Counted from the stretch's first letter, positions 50,151 through 59,427 are shown. The stretch is 64,000 bases of DNA from Mesorhizobium atlanticum (GCF_003289965.1 NZ_QMBQ01000003.1:372001-436000), one strand, 5' to 3'. Made by a program: numbers and translations. Notes: a model not told the origin generated them from the letters alone.

Positions 50151-50687
50151 TCAGCGCTCTTGCCGTCGGAAGATTGCCCACAGATCGCAGTCGGCGTGCC
50201 GCTCTTCCGGATGTGTTCTCTGCAGCAGATCGCGAATTTCGACCGCGCGGTCGAAGTTCTCCAACAACCCGACACCGGAGAGTTCTGTGTCCGCGAAAAC
50301 GTCGGGAAAGCCGCCGCAATTGCTCAACGCGCTGTTGCCAACGTTCTTGTCCATCAGGTCGTAACCGAGGAATGCAAACCCGTCCCACTCGAGCGAGCGC
50401 ACATCGATCGATGGTTTTCGGATCACCCCAAGGATGTTCAGGCCTCGCGTATCCGGCAGTTCCGAGAGGAGGAAATCGAGGTCAATGAAGAAGCCAAGCA
50501 TGAAGTCTTCGTTGACGACGTGAGGCCAGTAGCTGTCCTTTATCTCTGCAAGCGCTGCCGGGCAGAGCATTCCGTCGAGTGTGACGACCTCGCTCAGTTG
50601 CGTCAGACCTGACCAAGCGACGTAGCTCTCCCAACGAGGACCGTCGGATGGGCCAAACTTCTCCGTCGCTATGTAGAGCCGCTGCAC
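50151..50687 (-). CDS. Hypothetical protein, 178 residues
   Basis: GTG start at 50687 (the frame upstream to 51026 lies under the prolyl oligopeptidase gene and has odd composition). The protein is acidic with aromatic patches (TEKFGPSDGPRWESYVAW; HVVNEDFMLGFFIDLDFLL) and no TM, signal or Cys motif. No family was recognised. Codon usage is a little less GC-biased than its neighbours. It is convergent with the MFS gene (5 bases apart) and divergent from the peptidase. Confidence 0.5.
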   Translation of the reverse strand: MQRLYIATEKFGPSDGPRWESYVAWSGLTQLSEVVTLDGMLCPAALAEIKDSYWPHVVNEDFMLGFFIDLDFLLSELPDTRGLNILGVIRKPSIDVRSLEWDGFAFLGYDLMDKNVGNSALSNCGGFPDVFADTELSGVGLLENFDRAVEIRDLLQRTHPEERHADCDLWAIFRRQER

Positions 50688-50803
50688 GAGGTGTCCCGCT
50701 CGATGGCACGATTTCGGATCGTCCTTTTTACCGGCTGCAATTGAATGTCGGTAGCGCCATGCCGATGTTTGTGGCACCGAGCGTGACGAATTTTGGAGAC
50801 CAC

Positions 50804-52879
50804 ATGAGCCAGTCCATCGCACAGACGCAGCCAGCTTCGGCCGATAGCACCGACGATTCCTTCCTCTGGCTGGAGGATCGCAACGGCAAGGAAGCTCTGG
50901 ACTGGGTTCATCGCCAGAATGCGCTGACGGTGGCCGAATTGCAGGGCGATCCTTCCTATCAGGCGACCTTCGAGACCGCGCTCGATCTGATGACGGCCGA
51001 GGACAATATGCCGGTCGGGGCTGCACTTGCCGGCCACGTCTATAATTTCTGGCAGGACAAGACCAATGCGCTGGGCCTGTGGCGGCGCGCGCCCGTCGCT
51101 TCCTACAAGACCGAGAAGCCGGATTGGGAGACGATCATCGATTTCGATGAACTCTCGGCGAAGGAAGGCGTGAAATGGGTGTTCGGCGGCGCCAGCCGGC
51201 TCTATCCCGATTTCAACCGCTGCCTGCTCTACATGTCGCCAGACGGCGGTGACGCCAGCGAGATGCGCGAGTTCGATATCGCGACCAAATCCTTCGTCGA
51301 GGACGGGTTTCGCGCTCCGGCGTCCAAGTCGGGCTTTTCCTGGCTGGACAAGGACACGGTGCTCGTCTCGGCGGCGTTCGAGGAGGAAGACAAGACACAG
51401 TCCGGCTATCCGCGCGTCATAAAACTTTGGCGGCGCGGCACCAAGCTCGAGGACGCAACGTCGATCTTCGAAGGCGAGAAACAGCATCTCGCGGTCGGCG
51501 GCGGTGTCGAATATGACGGCGAAAGGCGGCATGTGCTGCTCGGTAAGACGCTCGATTTCTTCACCTCGCACAGTTTCCTGCGACTGGCTTCGGGCGAAAA
51601 CAGGCGCATCCCGCTGCCCGACGACGCCACCGACACGGCGATCTTCAAGGGTCAGCTGATCTTCGGCGTGCGCAGCCCGTGGACGGCGCCGGACGGCACG
51701 CAATGCCTGCCCGACGGGCTTTACTCCTTCGATTTCGATCGCTGGATCGACACGGGCGAGTTCGGTCCGTTCGAGACGGTGCTCGCGCCGGCCCATCGCG
51801 TTTCGATCGCTGGGCTGGCCAGGACACAGGACCGACTGTTCATCAACCTGATGGACAATGTGCGCGGCAAGGTCATCGCCTGCGACCGCGCGGCAAATGG
51901 CTGGTCGCTCCAGCCGGTGGCTCTACCCGACAACGGCAATGTCGGCATCAGCCATGCCGAGCATTTCGGCTCCAGCGTCTCTTTCTCCTTCACCGATTTC
52001 CTGACGCCGAGCTCGATCATCTGGTCGGACGACAATGGCGAGACGCTTGAGACAGTCAAATCGCAGCCGGCCCGCTTCGATGCCTCGCCCTATGTTTCGG
52101 AGCAGTTCGAGGCCCGCTCGAAGGACGGCACGATGATCCCCTATTTCGTGGTCAGGCGACGCGACCAGAACGGGCCGGTGCCGGCGCTGCTCTATGGATA
52201 TGGCGGCTTCGAGGTGCCGTTGCTACCCGGTTATGCGGGCATTCGAGGCAAGCTCTGGCTGGACAAGGGCAACGCCTATGTCCAGGCCAACATCCGCGGC
52301 GGCGGCGAATTCGGTCCGGCCTGGCATCAGGCGGCGCTCAAGGGCAAGCGCCAGAACGCCTTCGACGACTTCGCGGCGGTAGCCGAGGATGTGGTGAGGC
52401 GCGGCATCACGACGGCGGCGCAGCTCGGCATCCAGGGCGGCTCCAATGGCGGCCTGCTTACCGGCACGTCGCTGACGCAGCGGCCGGAATTGTTCGGTGC
52501 CGTTATCATCGACGTGCCGCTTCTCGACATGCTGCGCTACACCGAATTGCCGCCCGGCGCTTCGTGGATTGCCGAATATGGCGATCCGTCGAAGCCGGAA
52601 GAGGCGGCTTGGCTCGCCGCCTATTCGCCCTACCAGCACGTCGAGGCGAATGTCGCCTATCCGCCGGTGCTGCTAATGACCTCGACCGCCGACGACCGCG
52701 TGCACCCCGGACATGCGCGCAAGATGGCGGCGCGGCTTAAGGAGGCCGGCCACGACAGGACGCTGTTCTTCGAGGAGACCGAAGGCGGCCATGGCGGGCG
52801 CGGCGACCGCCGGCCGCAGGCCGCGCAGACGGCGATGCGCTACATCTTTCTGCAGCGGTCGCTCCGTAAGCCTGCATGA
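50804..52879 (+). CDS. Prolyl oligopeptidase family (S9A) serine peptidase
   Basis: A 691-residue protein. The N-terminal beta-propeller (FLWLEDRNGKEALDWVHRQN opening, residues ~15-35, quoted in part) is followed by a C-terminal alpha/beta hydrolase domain. The domain has catalytic S547 in GGSNGG, D in TADDRVHPGHA and H in EGGHGGRGD. It probably cleaves short peptides after Pro or basic residues, in the cytosol (no signal). ATG 50804 follows TTTGGAGACCAC. It lies alone on the plus strand. Confidence 0.86.
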   Translation: MSQSIAQTQPASADSTDDSFLWLEDRNGKEALDWVHRQNALTVAELQGDPSYQATFETALDLMTAEDNMPVGAALAGHVYNFWQDKTNALGLWRRAPVASYKTEKPDWETIIDFDELSAKEGVKWVFGGASRLYPDFNRCLLYMSPDGGDASEMREFDIATKSFVEDGFRAPASKSGFSWLDKDTVLVSAAFEEEDKTQSGYPRVIKLWRRGTKLEDATSIFEGEKQHLAVGGGVEYDGERRHVLLGKTLDFFTSHSFLRLASGENRRIPLPDDATDTAIFKGQLIFGVRSPWTAPDGTQCLPDGLYSFDFDRWIDTGEFGPFETVLAPAHRVSIAGLARTQDRLFINLMDNVRGKVIACDRAANGWSLQPVALPDNGNVGISHAEHFGSSVSFSFTDFLTPSSIIWSDDNGETLETVKSQPARFDASPYVSEQFEARSKDGTMIPYFVVRRRDQNGPVPALLYGYGGFEVPLLPGYAGIRGKLWLDKGNAYVQANIRGGGEFGPAWHQAALKGKRQNAFDDFAAVAEDVVRRGITTAAQLGIQGGSNGGLLTGTSLTQRPELFGAVIIDVPLLDMLRYTELPPGASWIAEYGDPSKPEEAAWLAAYSPYQHVEANVAYPPVLLMTSTADDRVHPGHARKMAARLKEAGHDRTLFFEETEGGHGGRGDRRPQAAQTAMRYIFLQRSLRKPA

Positions 52880-52925
52880 CAGGGGTGGCTTGAATTTTGG
52901 GCCTCAGGCGGCATAAGCTGCCGCC

Positions 52926-53048
52926 ATGATCCGCTTCAGTACATCAGGCGCCTTCGGGGTCGCGGTGACGCCGTCACCGCGGACCCTTCGCGCCGAGCTG
53001 TTGCGGCTTTGCGCCCGCATCGGCTATTCGCCGCCTGCCTTCCTCTGA
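52926..53048 (+). CDS. Possible 40-residue leader ORF
   Basis: MIRFSTSGAFGVAVTP... ending in SPPAFL, in front of the aminotransferase at 53097. It has no recognised family and a weak ribosome binding site (GGCATAAG). It could be a translated leader or chance; codon usage is GC-rich like real genes here. Confidence 0.25.
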   Translation: MIRFSTSGAFGVAVTPSPRTLRAELLRLCARIGYSPPAFL

Positions 53049-53096
53049 ATCCGCCCCGGCCGTTGCCGGATTGATTCAAGAGGAAAGATCAAATCC

Positions 53097-54476
53097 ATGA
53101 CCTATCAGAACTATTCGCTGAAGCAGCTTCAGCAGATCGACGCCGCGCACCACCTTCATCCGTTCACCGACCACAAGGAGCTGCGCGAGATCGGCTCCCG
53201 CATCATCACCCATGCCAAGGGACCGTTCATCTACGACGCCGACGGCACCGAAATCCTCGACGGCATGGCGGGCCTTTGGTGCGTCAATGTCGGCTACGGC
53301 CGCGACGAGCTGGCCGAGGCGGCCTACGCGCAGATGAAGGAGCTGCCCTACTACAATTCCTTCTTCAAATGCTCGACGCCGACACCGGTGCTGTTGTCGA
53401 AGAAGCTGGCCGAGCTGGCGCCCAAGCATGTCAGCCAGGTTTTTTACGGCTCGTCCGGCTCGGAAGCCAACGACACGGCGCTCAGGCTCGTGCGCCACTA
53501 CTGGGCGCTCGAAGGCAAGCCCGAGAAGAACCGCGTCATCTCACGCAAGTCGGCCTATCACGGCTCGACGATCGCCGGCACGTCGCTCGGCGGCATGGAG
53601 CCGATGCACAAGCAACTCGGCGGCGCGGTGCCCAACATCGTCCATGTGATGATGCCTTATGCCTATGAGCTGGCGCTGCCCGGCGAGAGCGACCATGATT
53701 TCGGCATCCGTGCGGCCAAGGCGGTCGAGGACGCGATCCTGGAAGCCGGCGCCGATAAGGTCGCCGCCTTCATCGGCGAACCGGTGATGGGCGCCGGCGG
53801 GGTAAAAATCCCGCCGATGAGCTACTGGCCGGAAGTCGAGCGCATCTGCCGCAAATACGATGTGCTGTTGATGCTGGACGAGGTCATCACCGGCTATGGC
53901 CGCACCGGCGAATGGTTCGCGGCGCAGACTTTCGGCATCGAGCCCGACACCATCACGACCGCCAAGGCGCTGACCTCCGGTTACCAGCCGCTGTCGGCGC
54001 TGCTGGTCGGCGACCGCATCGCCAGGACGCTGGTGGAGAAGGGCGGCGAGTTCTATCACGGCTATACCTATTCCGGTCATCCGGTGGCCTGCGCGGTGGC
54101 GCTCAAGAACCTCGAGATCATCGAGAAGGAAGGGCTGGTGGAGCGCGTCAAGAACGACACCGGGCCGTATTTCGCGCAGGCGCTGCAGGAGCGGATCGCC
54201 GGGCACAGGCTGGTCGGCGAGGTGCGTTCGATCGGCCTGATGGGCGCGATCGAGATCGTCAAGGACAAGGCGACCAAGGAGCGTTATCTGCCGTCGGGAA
54301 GTGCGGCGGTCGTGGTGCGCGACCATGCGATCGGAAACGGCATGATGCTGCGGGCCACCGGCGACACGATGATTCTCTCGCCGCCGCTGATCTGGACGCG
54401 CGACACCATCGACATGGCCTGTGAGCGGATCGCCAAGGCGCTCGATCTCGCGGATGCGGATTTGCGGAAGCGCTGA
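53097..54476 (+). CDS. Class III omega-aminotransferase (putrescine/beta-alanine/taurine type)
   Basis: A 459-residue PLP enzyme: GLWCVNVGYGR, GSSGSEANDTALRL, MLDEVITGYGRTGEWF (PLP Asp) and K290 in TTAKALTSGYQPLSA. Length and blocks fit the aspartate-aminotransferase-like class III group whose members use putrescine, 4-aminobutyrate, beta-alanine or taurine with pyruvate. AAGAGGAAAG precedes the ATG. Monocistronic, followed by a repeat region. Confidence 0.85.
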   Translation: MTYQNYSLKQLQQIDAAHHLHPFTDHKELREIGSRIITHAKGPFIYDADGTEILDGMAGLWCVNVGYGRDELAEAAYAQMKELPYYNSFFKCSTPTPVLLSKKLAELAPKHVSQVFYGSSGSEANDTALRLVRHYWALEGKPEKNRVISRKSAYHGSTIAGTSLGGMEPMHKQLGGAVPNIVHVMMPYAYELALPGESDHDFGIRAAKAVEDAILEAGADKVAAFIGEPVMGAGGVKIPPMSYWPEVERICRKYDVLLMLDEVITGYGRTGEWFAAQTFGIEPDTITTAKALTSGYQPLSALLVGDRIARTLVEKGGEFYHGYTYSGHPVACAVALKNLEIIEKEGLVERVKNDTGPYFAQALQERIAGHRLVGEVRSIGLMGAIEIVKDKATKERYLPSGSAAVVVRDHAIGNGMMLRATGDTMILSPPLIWTRDTIDMACERIAKALDLADADLRKR

Positions 54477-54495
54477 GCGGGCATCCAAGCTCCAT

Positions 54496-54675
54496 CGTCA
54501 TCCACGGGCGAAGCAAGGAGCGAAGCGACGCAGCGCAGACCCGAGGATCCATTCCGTTACATCGACACCCCGCCAGGAGTGCAGAATTCGCCCCGCTGCG
54601 CCTAGCGTCCGGGGCAACGGAATGGATCCCAGGGTCTCCGCGACGGAGCTTCGCTCCTGGTCCGCCCTGGGACTA
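54496..54675. repeat. Mesorhizobium-type inverted repeat region
   Basis: GGATCCATTCCGTT (54545-54558) pairs perfectly with AACGGAATGGATCC (54616-54629). The preceding block CGTCATCCACGGGCGAAG...CAGACCCGAG (54496-54544) recurs in inverse orientation at 59338-59385. It occupies most of the 470-base gap after the aminotransferase. Confidence 0.6.
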
Positions 54676-54698
54676 CGCTGCTGATGTCTCCAAAACGC

Positions 54699-54890
54699 AA
54701 AAACCGCGTCCCAACGGGAACGCGGCTCTGCCAGATACGCATGGCGTTTCGCGACAAGAATACTTGCGAAACTTACGGGCTCCGGTACGCGAGACCTGAT
54801 CCGGAGCGCCGGGCGGACGCGATGTCCGCCTCGCAATCCGTTTTAAAGGCACATCGTTACCGGTGCGTTAGCGAGACCTTAAGCAAATCT
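54699..54890 (-). ncRNA. Candidate small RNA with terminator on the minus strand
   Basis: Stem CCGCGTCCC (54704-54712)/GGGAACGCGG (54716-54725, one bulge), followed on the minus strand by TTTTTGCG. No minus-strand gene feeds it: the next upstream gene on that strand, mmsB, ends at 54947 and the frame between is closed. The region 54726-54890 has further pairing potential (GCGGACATCGCGTCCGC near 54810-54835) and an AT-rich stretch upstream. It could be a trans-acting sRNA; or simply the distal terminator of mmsB. Confidence 0.3.
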
Positions 54891-54946
54891 AAATTTGCCG
54901 GCTTTTGGTCGAAAAAATACGCTAATAACCGTTCTAAAGCAGCCGC

Positions 54947-55831
54947 TTAGCTTTTATCGCCGCGCAGGAAATTTATGATGCCGGAAAAATCGACACCGGC
55001 ATGCCCCTGCGCGTTGAACAGCGCATAAAGCTGCGTGGCTTCGGCGCCGAGCGGGGTCACGGCGCCCGCGCTCTGCGCGGCTTCCTGCGACAGTTTCAAG
55101 TCCTTCAGCATGAGCGCGGCGGCAAAGCCCGGCTTGTAGTCACGGTTGGCCGGCGAGGCCGGCACCGGGCCGGGCACCGGGCAATAGGTGGTCAGCGACC
55201 AGCATTGGCCGGAAGAGGTAGAGGCGACGTCGAACAGCGCCTGGTGCGACAGGCCGAGCTTTTCGGCGAGCACAAAGGCCTCAGCGACGCCGATCATCGA
55301 GATGCCGAGAATCATGTTGTTGCAGATCTTGGCCGCCTGGCCGGCGCCGTCGCCGCCGCAATGAACGATGCGCCCGGCCATCGGCTTCAGGATCGGCTCG
55401 GCGATGGCGAAGGCCTCGTCGGAACCGCCGGCCATGAAGGTCAGGGTGCCGGCCGCGGCCCCACCGGTGCCGCCAGAGACCGGGGCGTCGATCGAGGGCA
55501 GGCCGTGCTTGGCGGCAATCGCATGCGCCTTGCGCGCCGATTCGACATCGATGGTCGAGGAGTCGATGAACAGCGCGGCTTTCTTTGCCTTGGGCGCGAT
55601 GTCTTCGTAAACCGACAGCACATGCTTGCCGGCAGGCAACATGGTGATGACCACGTCGGCGTCCTTCACCGCGGCGGCTGCGTTCGCCATGACTGTCACG
55701 CCATGCTCTTTCGCGACTGTAAGGTTCTCGGGCATGAGGTCGAAGCCCAGCACAGCGTGGCCAGCTTTTACGAGATTGGCAGCCATGGGATTCCCCATGT
55801 TGCCGAGGCCGATGAAGGCGATGGTTGCCAT
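54947..55831 (-). CDS. mmsB: 3-hydroxyisobutyrate dehydrogenase
   Basis: A 294-residue NAD-dependent enzyme: Rossmann IAFIGLGNMGNPMAANLVKAG (GLGNMG 8-13), SVSGGT-type DAPVSGGTGGAAAGTLTFMAGG, and catalytic Lys in AAKICNNM. It converts 3-hydroxyisobutyrate to methylmalonate semialdehyde in valine breakdown. ATG 55831 is used since the frame above it lacks fold. It lies 22 bases after the isobutyryl-CoA dehydrogenase gene, so both form one valine operon. Confidence 0.9.
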   Translation of the reverse strand: MATIAFIGLGNMGNPMAANLVKAGHAVLGFDLMPENLTVAKEHGVTVMANAAAAVKDADVVITMLPAGKHVLSVYEDIAPKAKKAALFIDSSTIDVESARKAHAIAAKHGLPSIDAPVSGGTGGAAAGTLTFMAGGSDEAFAIAEPILKPMAGRIVHCGGDGAGQAAKICNNMILGISMIGVAEAFVLAEKLGLSHQALFDVASTSSGQCWSLTTYCPVPGPVPASPANRDYKPGFAAALMLKDLKLSQEAAQSAGAVTPLGAEATQLYALFNAQGHAGVDFSGIINFLRGDKS

Positions 55832-55853
55832 CGTTTTTCTCCCGTATTTTCTG

Positions 55854-57020
55854 TCAGCGACCAATCAGCGAGCGCGCGATGATGACGCGCATGATCTCGT
55901 TGGTGCCTTCGAGGATCTGGTGGACGCGCAGATCCCGCACCAGCTTCTCGATGCCGTAATCGTGCAGATAGCCGTAGCCGCCATGCAGCTGCAGCGCCTG
56001 GTTGGCGATGTCGAAGCCGATATCGGTGACGAAGCGCTTGGCCATCGCCGACCATTTGCCGGCGTCGGGCGCCTTGCGGTCGAGCTTGGAAGCGGCGGCG
56101 TAGAGGAAGATGCGGGCCGCCTGCAGCTCCGTCTCCATGTCGGCCAGCCTGAACTGCAACGCCTGGAACTGGTTGATCTTGGAGCCGAAGGCCTTGCGCT
56201 CGCCCGTATAGGCGAGCGCCTTGTCGAGCGCCGACTGCGCGCCGCCCAGCGAACAGGCGGCGATGTTCAGCCTTCCGCCGTCGAGCCCGGCCATGGCGAT
56301 GCCGAAGCCGGCGCCTTCCGCGGCGAGCAGGTTTTCGACCGGCACCTTGCAGTCCTCGAAGATGACCTGGCGGGTCGATTGCATGTGCCAGCCCATCTTG
56401 TGCTCGTTGGCGCCGAAGGAGAGGCCCGGCGCATCCTTGGGCACGACGAAGGTGGAAATGCCCTTCGGGCCATCGCCGCCGGTGCGCGCCATCACGACAT
56501 AGAGATCGCTGTCGCCGGCGCCGGAAATGAACTGCTTGGCGCCGTTGAGGACATAATCGTCGCCGCTCTTCACGGCGCGCGTCTTCAGCGCGGCGGCGTC
56601 GGAGCCGGAGCCGGGCTCGGTCAGGCAATAGCTTGCCAGCCACTCCATCGACGTCAGTTTCGGCAGGAAGCGCTGGCGCTGCTCGTCCGAGCCGAAGCGG
56701 TCGATCATCGAGGCCGCCATGTTGTGGATCGAGATGAAGGAGGAGAAGGCCGGATCGGCGTGGGCAAGCGCCTCGAAGATCAGCACCGCGTCCAGCCGGC
56801 CAAGCGCCGAGCCGCCGACATCGTCGCGCACATAGATGCCGCCCAGGCCGAGCGGGCCGGTCTCGCGGATCACGCCGGCGGGGAAGTGCTTTGCTTTGTC
56901 CCAGTCGAGCGCGTTGGGCGCCACGCGGTCCGCCGCGAAGGCCTGGGCCATCTCCTGGATGGCGCGCTGCTCCTCGTTGAGTTCGAATTGGCCAGTGCCC
57001 GCATCGACTGCCGCGTCCAT
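55854..57020 (-). CDS. Isobutyryl-CoA (acyl-CoA) dehydrogenase
   Basis: A 388-residue flavoprotein: CLTEPGSGSDAAALKTRA, QFISGAGDSDLYVVMARTGG and catalytic-base region LEGTNEIMRV (E371), all of the acyl-CoA dehydrogenase family. The presence of mmsB directly downstream marks it as the isobutyryl-CoA dehydrogenase of valine catabolism. It forms crotonyl-type methacrylyl-CoA and passes electrons to ETF. ATG 57020. The upstream gap (57021-57159) carries a CAGGCC-TTCT-GGCCTG hairpin. Confidence 0.87.
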   Translation of the reverse strand: MDAAVDAGTGQFELNEEQRAIQEMAQAFAADRVAPNALDWDKAKHFPAGVIRETGPLGLGGIYVRDDVGGSALGRLDAVLIFEALAHADPAFSSFISIHNMAASMIDRFGSDEQRQRFLPKLTSMEWLASYCLTEPGSGSDAAALKTRAVKSGDDYVLNGAKQFISGAGDSDLYVVMARTGGDGPKGISTFVVPKDAPGLSFGANEHKMGWHMQSTRQVIFEDCKVPVENLLAAEGAGFGIAMAGLDGGRLNIAACSLGGAQSALDKALAYTGERKAFGSKINQFQALQFRLADMETELQAARIFLYAAASKLDRKAPDAGKWSAMAKRFVTDIGFDIANQALQLHGGYGYLHDYGIEKLVRDLRVHQILEGTNEIMRVIIARSLIGR

Positions 57021-57159
57021 GGCGTGCTCCCTGTCGTTTCAGGCCTTCTGGCCTGTCGTTTTTGGCTTTGCGCGCCGTTCAATCTAGACCAATGATGCCG
57101 CCGCGCAACCCGGGCCGTTGAGAACCGGCTGTGCATGGAATGACTAACGGAGTTCTTGC

Positions 57160-57777
57160 GTGCCGACAATTTTCGATGATTTGCTGGAGCGCTTCCATGC
57201 CTATCTCGCCAGCGTCGACAACGATCTGGTCGCGGACGAAGTCGCGCGCATCGGCTGGGATATGCCTGTCCGTTCTCTCGAACCGCGCGCCCTTGCCTGC
57301 CTTGGCCGTCTCGATCGCATCGCCAAGCTTGCGCCGGCCGACGCCAGGCCGCTGACGTGCTTCGTTGCCGACCATCGGGACGAGCTGCGCTGGGGGCAGA
57401 CCTATACGGCCGCCGATTTCGGGCCGAGCTTCATCGACAATTACGGCTGGCTGGAAGTGTTCGGCACCCGCGGGCATTTCGTCAACGACGAGGTCGCGGG
57501 CGGCCTGCTGATCCTTGGACCGGACATCGTCTATCCCGACCACCACCACATCGCCGAGGAGATCTATATCCCCCTGACCGGCGGCACGGAGTGGCGGATG
57601 GGCGAGGGGCGTTTTCATGCCCGCGATGCCGGCGAGGTCATTCACCACGCCTCCAGCGTCAGCCATGCCATGCGCACGGGCACGGAGCCGCTGATGGCGC
57701 TCTATCTCTGGCGCGGTGGGCCGCTGGCGCAGAAATCGACCATCGGCCCGATGATCGACTTGAGAGGCAGGACCTGA
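57160..57777 (+). CDS. DMSP lyase family cupin (DddL/DddQ-like)
   Basis: A 205-residue protein. The cupin region ILGPDIVYPDHHHIAEEIYIPLTGGTEW holds H128-H130, E134 and Y136, and H169 lies in SSVSHAMRTG; ALYLWRGGPL follows. These are the blocks of DMSP lyase family cupins, which cleave dimethylsulfoniopropionate to DMS and acrylate. No signal peptide. Family membership is clear but activity on DMSP is not proved in rhizobia. Its stop overlaps the cobQ start by one base, so translation is coupled. Confidence 0.72.
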   Translation: MPTIFDDLLERFHAYLASVDNDLVADEVARIGWDMPVRSLEPRALACLGRLDRIAKLAPADARPLTCFVADHRDELRWGQTYTAADFGPSFIDNYGWLEVFGTRGHFVNDEVAGGLLILGPDIVYPDHHHIAEEIYIPLTGGTEWRMGEGRFHARDAGEVIHHASSVSHAMRTGTEPLMALYLWRGGPLAQKSTIGPMIDLRGRT

Positions 57778-59246
57778 TGGCAAAAGCGATCATGCTGCAG
57801 GGCACGGGCTCCGATGTCGGCAAGACCGTGCTGGTGGCCGGGCTTTGCCGCGCCGCGAAGAATCGCGGTCTGAAGGTCCGGCCGTTCAAGCCGCAGAACA
57901 TGTCGAACAACGCCGCCGTCGCAGACATTCCCGGCGAGGCCGGCGAAGGCGAGATCGGCCGTGGGCAATGGCTGCAGGCGCTGGCCTGTGGGGTTCGCCC
58001 GACCGTGCACATGAACCCGGTGCTGCTCAAGCCGCAGAGCGATATCGGCTCGCAGGTGGTGGTGCAGGGCAGGGTCTATGGCGAGGCGCGGGCGCGCGAC
58101 TATCAGGCAATGAAAGCCGGACTGATGGACGCTGTGCTCGATTCCTGGGCGAAGATCGGCAAGCGGGCCGATCTGGTCATCGTCGAGGGCGCGGGCTCGC
58201 CGGCCGAGATCAATCTACGCAGCCGCGACATCGCCAATATGGGTTTCGCCACGCGCGCCAATGTGCCGGTGATCCTGGTCGGCGACATCGATCGCGGCGG
58301 CGTCATTGCTTCGGTCGCTGGCACGCATCTCATCCTCCCGGAGGAGGATCGGCGCATGATCGTTGGCTACCTCATCAACAAGTTCCGCGGCGATGTCTCG
58401 TTGTTCGACGACGGCATCAAGGCAATCGAAAAATTCACCGGCTGGCCCTGCTTCGGCGTCGTGCCTTGGCTGAAGGCAGCCGGCCGATTGCCCTCCGAGG
58501 ATTCCGTGGTGCTCGAACGCCTCGCTTCCGGCCGGAAACGGGCGCTGAAGGTGGCGGTGCCAATGCTGGCGCGCATCGCCAATTTCGATGACCTCGATCC
58601 GCTGAAAGCCGAGCCGCAGGTCGAGGTGGTGTTCGTGCCGCCGGGCAAGAGGTTGCCGGAGGATGCCGGGCTGGTGGTCATTCCCGGCTCGAAGTCGACG
58701 ATCGGCGATCTCATCAAATTGCGCGAGAACGGCTGGGATCGCGATCTTCTCGCCCACCGCAAGCGCGGCGGCCATGTCGTTGGCATCTGCGGCGGTTACC
58801 AGATGCTCGGCCGCATGGTGCGCGATCCCGACGGCATCGAAGGCAGTGTGAGAGAGGCCGAGGGCCTCGGCCTGCTCGACATCGAGACGGTGATGGAGCC
58901 GGAAAAGACCGTGCGCAATTCGAGCGCGCGATCGGTACAATTCGGCCTGCCGCTCGAAGGCTATGAGATCCATCTCGGCCGCACCACTGGTCCGGATACG
59001 GCGCGGCCGTCGACGATCCTCAACGGCGCCGAGGACGGCGCCGTTTCGGCCGATGGCAAGGTGATTGGCACCTACCTGCACGGGCTGTTTTCCGCCGACG
59101 CTTTTCGCGCCGCCTATCTGGAGAGCCTCGGTGTCAAAGGCGGCGGCATCGATTATCGCGCCGAGGTCGAGAAGGCGCTGGACGAGGTCGCGGCTGAGCT
59201 GGAGCGACATCTCGACTGCGACACGATCATTGGGCTGGCGCGCTGA
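57777..59246 (+). CDS. cobQ: Cobyric acid synthase
   Basis: A 489-residue glutamine-dependent amidase of cobalamin biosynthesis. N-terminal P-loop MLQGTGSDVGKT, FKPQNMSNNAAV and DIDRGGVIAS, then C-terminal GATase1 with C338 in GICGGYQMLG and catalytic His in YLHGLF. It amidates adenosyl-cobyrinate a,c-diamide at four side chains. The start is the ATG overlapping the DMSP-lyase-family stop; the longer frame upstream is shadow. A cobamide supply gene within 10-30 kb of corrinoid methyltransferases is consistent with their need for B12. Confidence 0.92.
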   Translation: MAKAIMLQGTGSDVGKTVLVAGLCRAAKNRGLKVRPFKPQNMSNNAAVADIPGEAGEGEIGRGQWLQALACGVRPTVHMNPVLLKPQSDIGSQVVVQGRVYGEARARDYQAMKAGLMDAVLDSWAKIGKRADLVIVEGAGSPAEINLRSRDIANMGFATRANVPVILVGDIDRGGVIASVAGTHLILPEEDRRMIVGYLINKFRGDVSLFDDGIKAIEKFTGWPCFGVVPWLKAAGRLPSEDSVVLERLASGRKRALKVAVPMLARIANFDDLDPLKAEPQVEVVFVPPGKRLPEDAGLVVIPGSKSTIGDLIKLRENGWDRDLLAHRKRGGHVVGICGGYQMLGRMVRDPDGIEGSVREAEGLGLLDIETVMEPEKTVRNSSARSVQFGLPLEGYEIHLGRTTGPDTARPSTILNGAEDGAVSADGKVIGTYLHGLFSADAFRAAYLESLGVKGGGIDYRAEVEKALDEVAAELERHLDCDTIIGLAR

Positions 59247-59337
59247 CTGCCCGATGCTGAAGGCTTGACGGCGACTTTGCTGCATCGATGGAGTCGCTGC
59301 CATGGCGTTTGGCCGCAACGCCCGTCCCATCGTCATT

Positions 59338-59385
59338 CTCGGGTCTGTGCGTCCGCTTCGGCTCCCGCTTCGCCCGTGGATGACG
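59338..59385. repeat. Inverse copy of the repeat block at 54496-54544
   Basis: CTCGGGTCTG...CTTCGCCCGTGGATGACG is the reverse complement (with a few changes) of the block after the aminotransferase. It lies in the gap between cobQ and the VOC gene. Confidence 0.55.
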
Positions 59386-59427
59386 AAGTTGGAATGCTGT
59401 CGCCGATCCGTGACGTCGGTGAACTTC

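Noticed and set aside
50688..51026. N-terminal extension of the hypothetical minus-strand protein
   Set aside because: It underlies the prolyl oligopeptidase start and shows random Arg/Pro/Ser-rich composition; GTG 50687 is a better start.
54684..54950. 88-residue plus-strand frame in the post-aminotransferase gap
   Set aside because: No ribosome binding site, runs through a terminator stem and an AT-rich stretch, and has no homology that I recognise.
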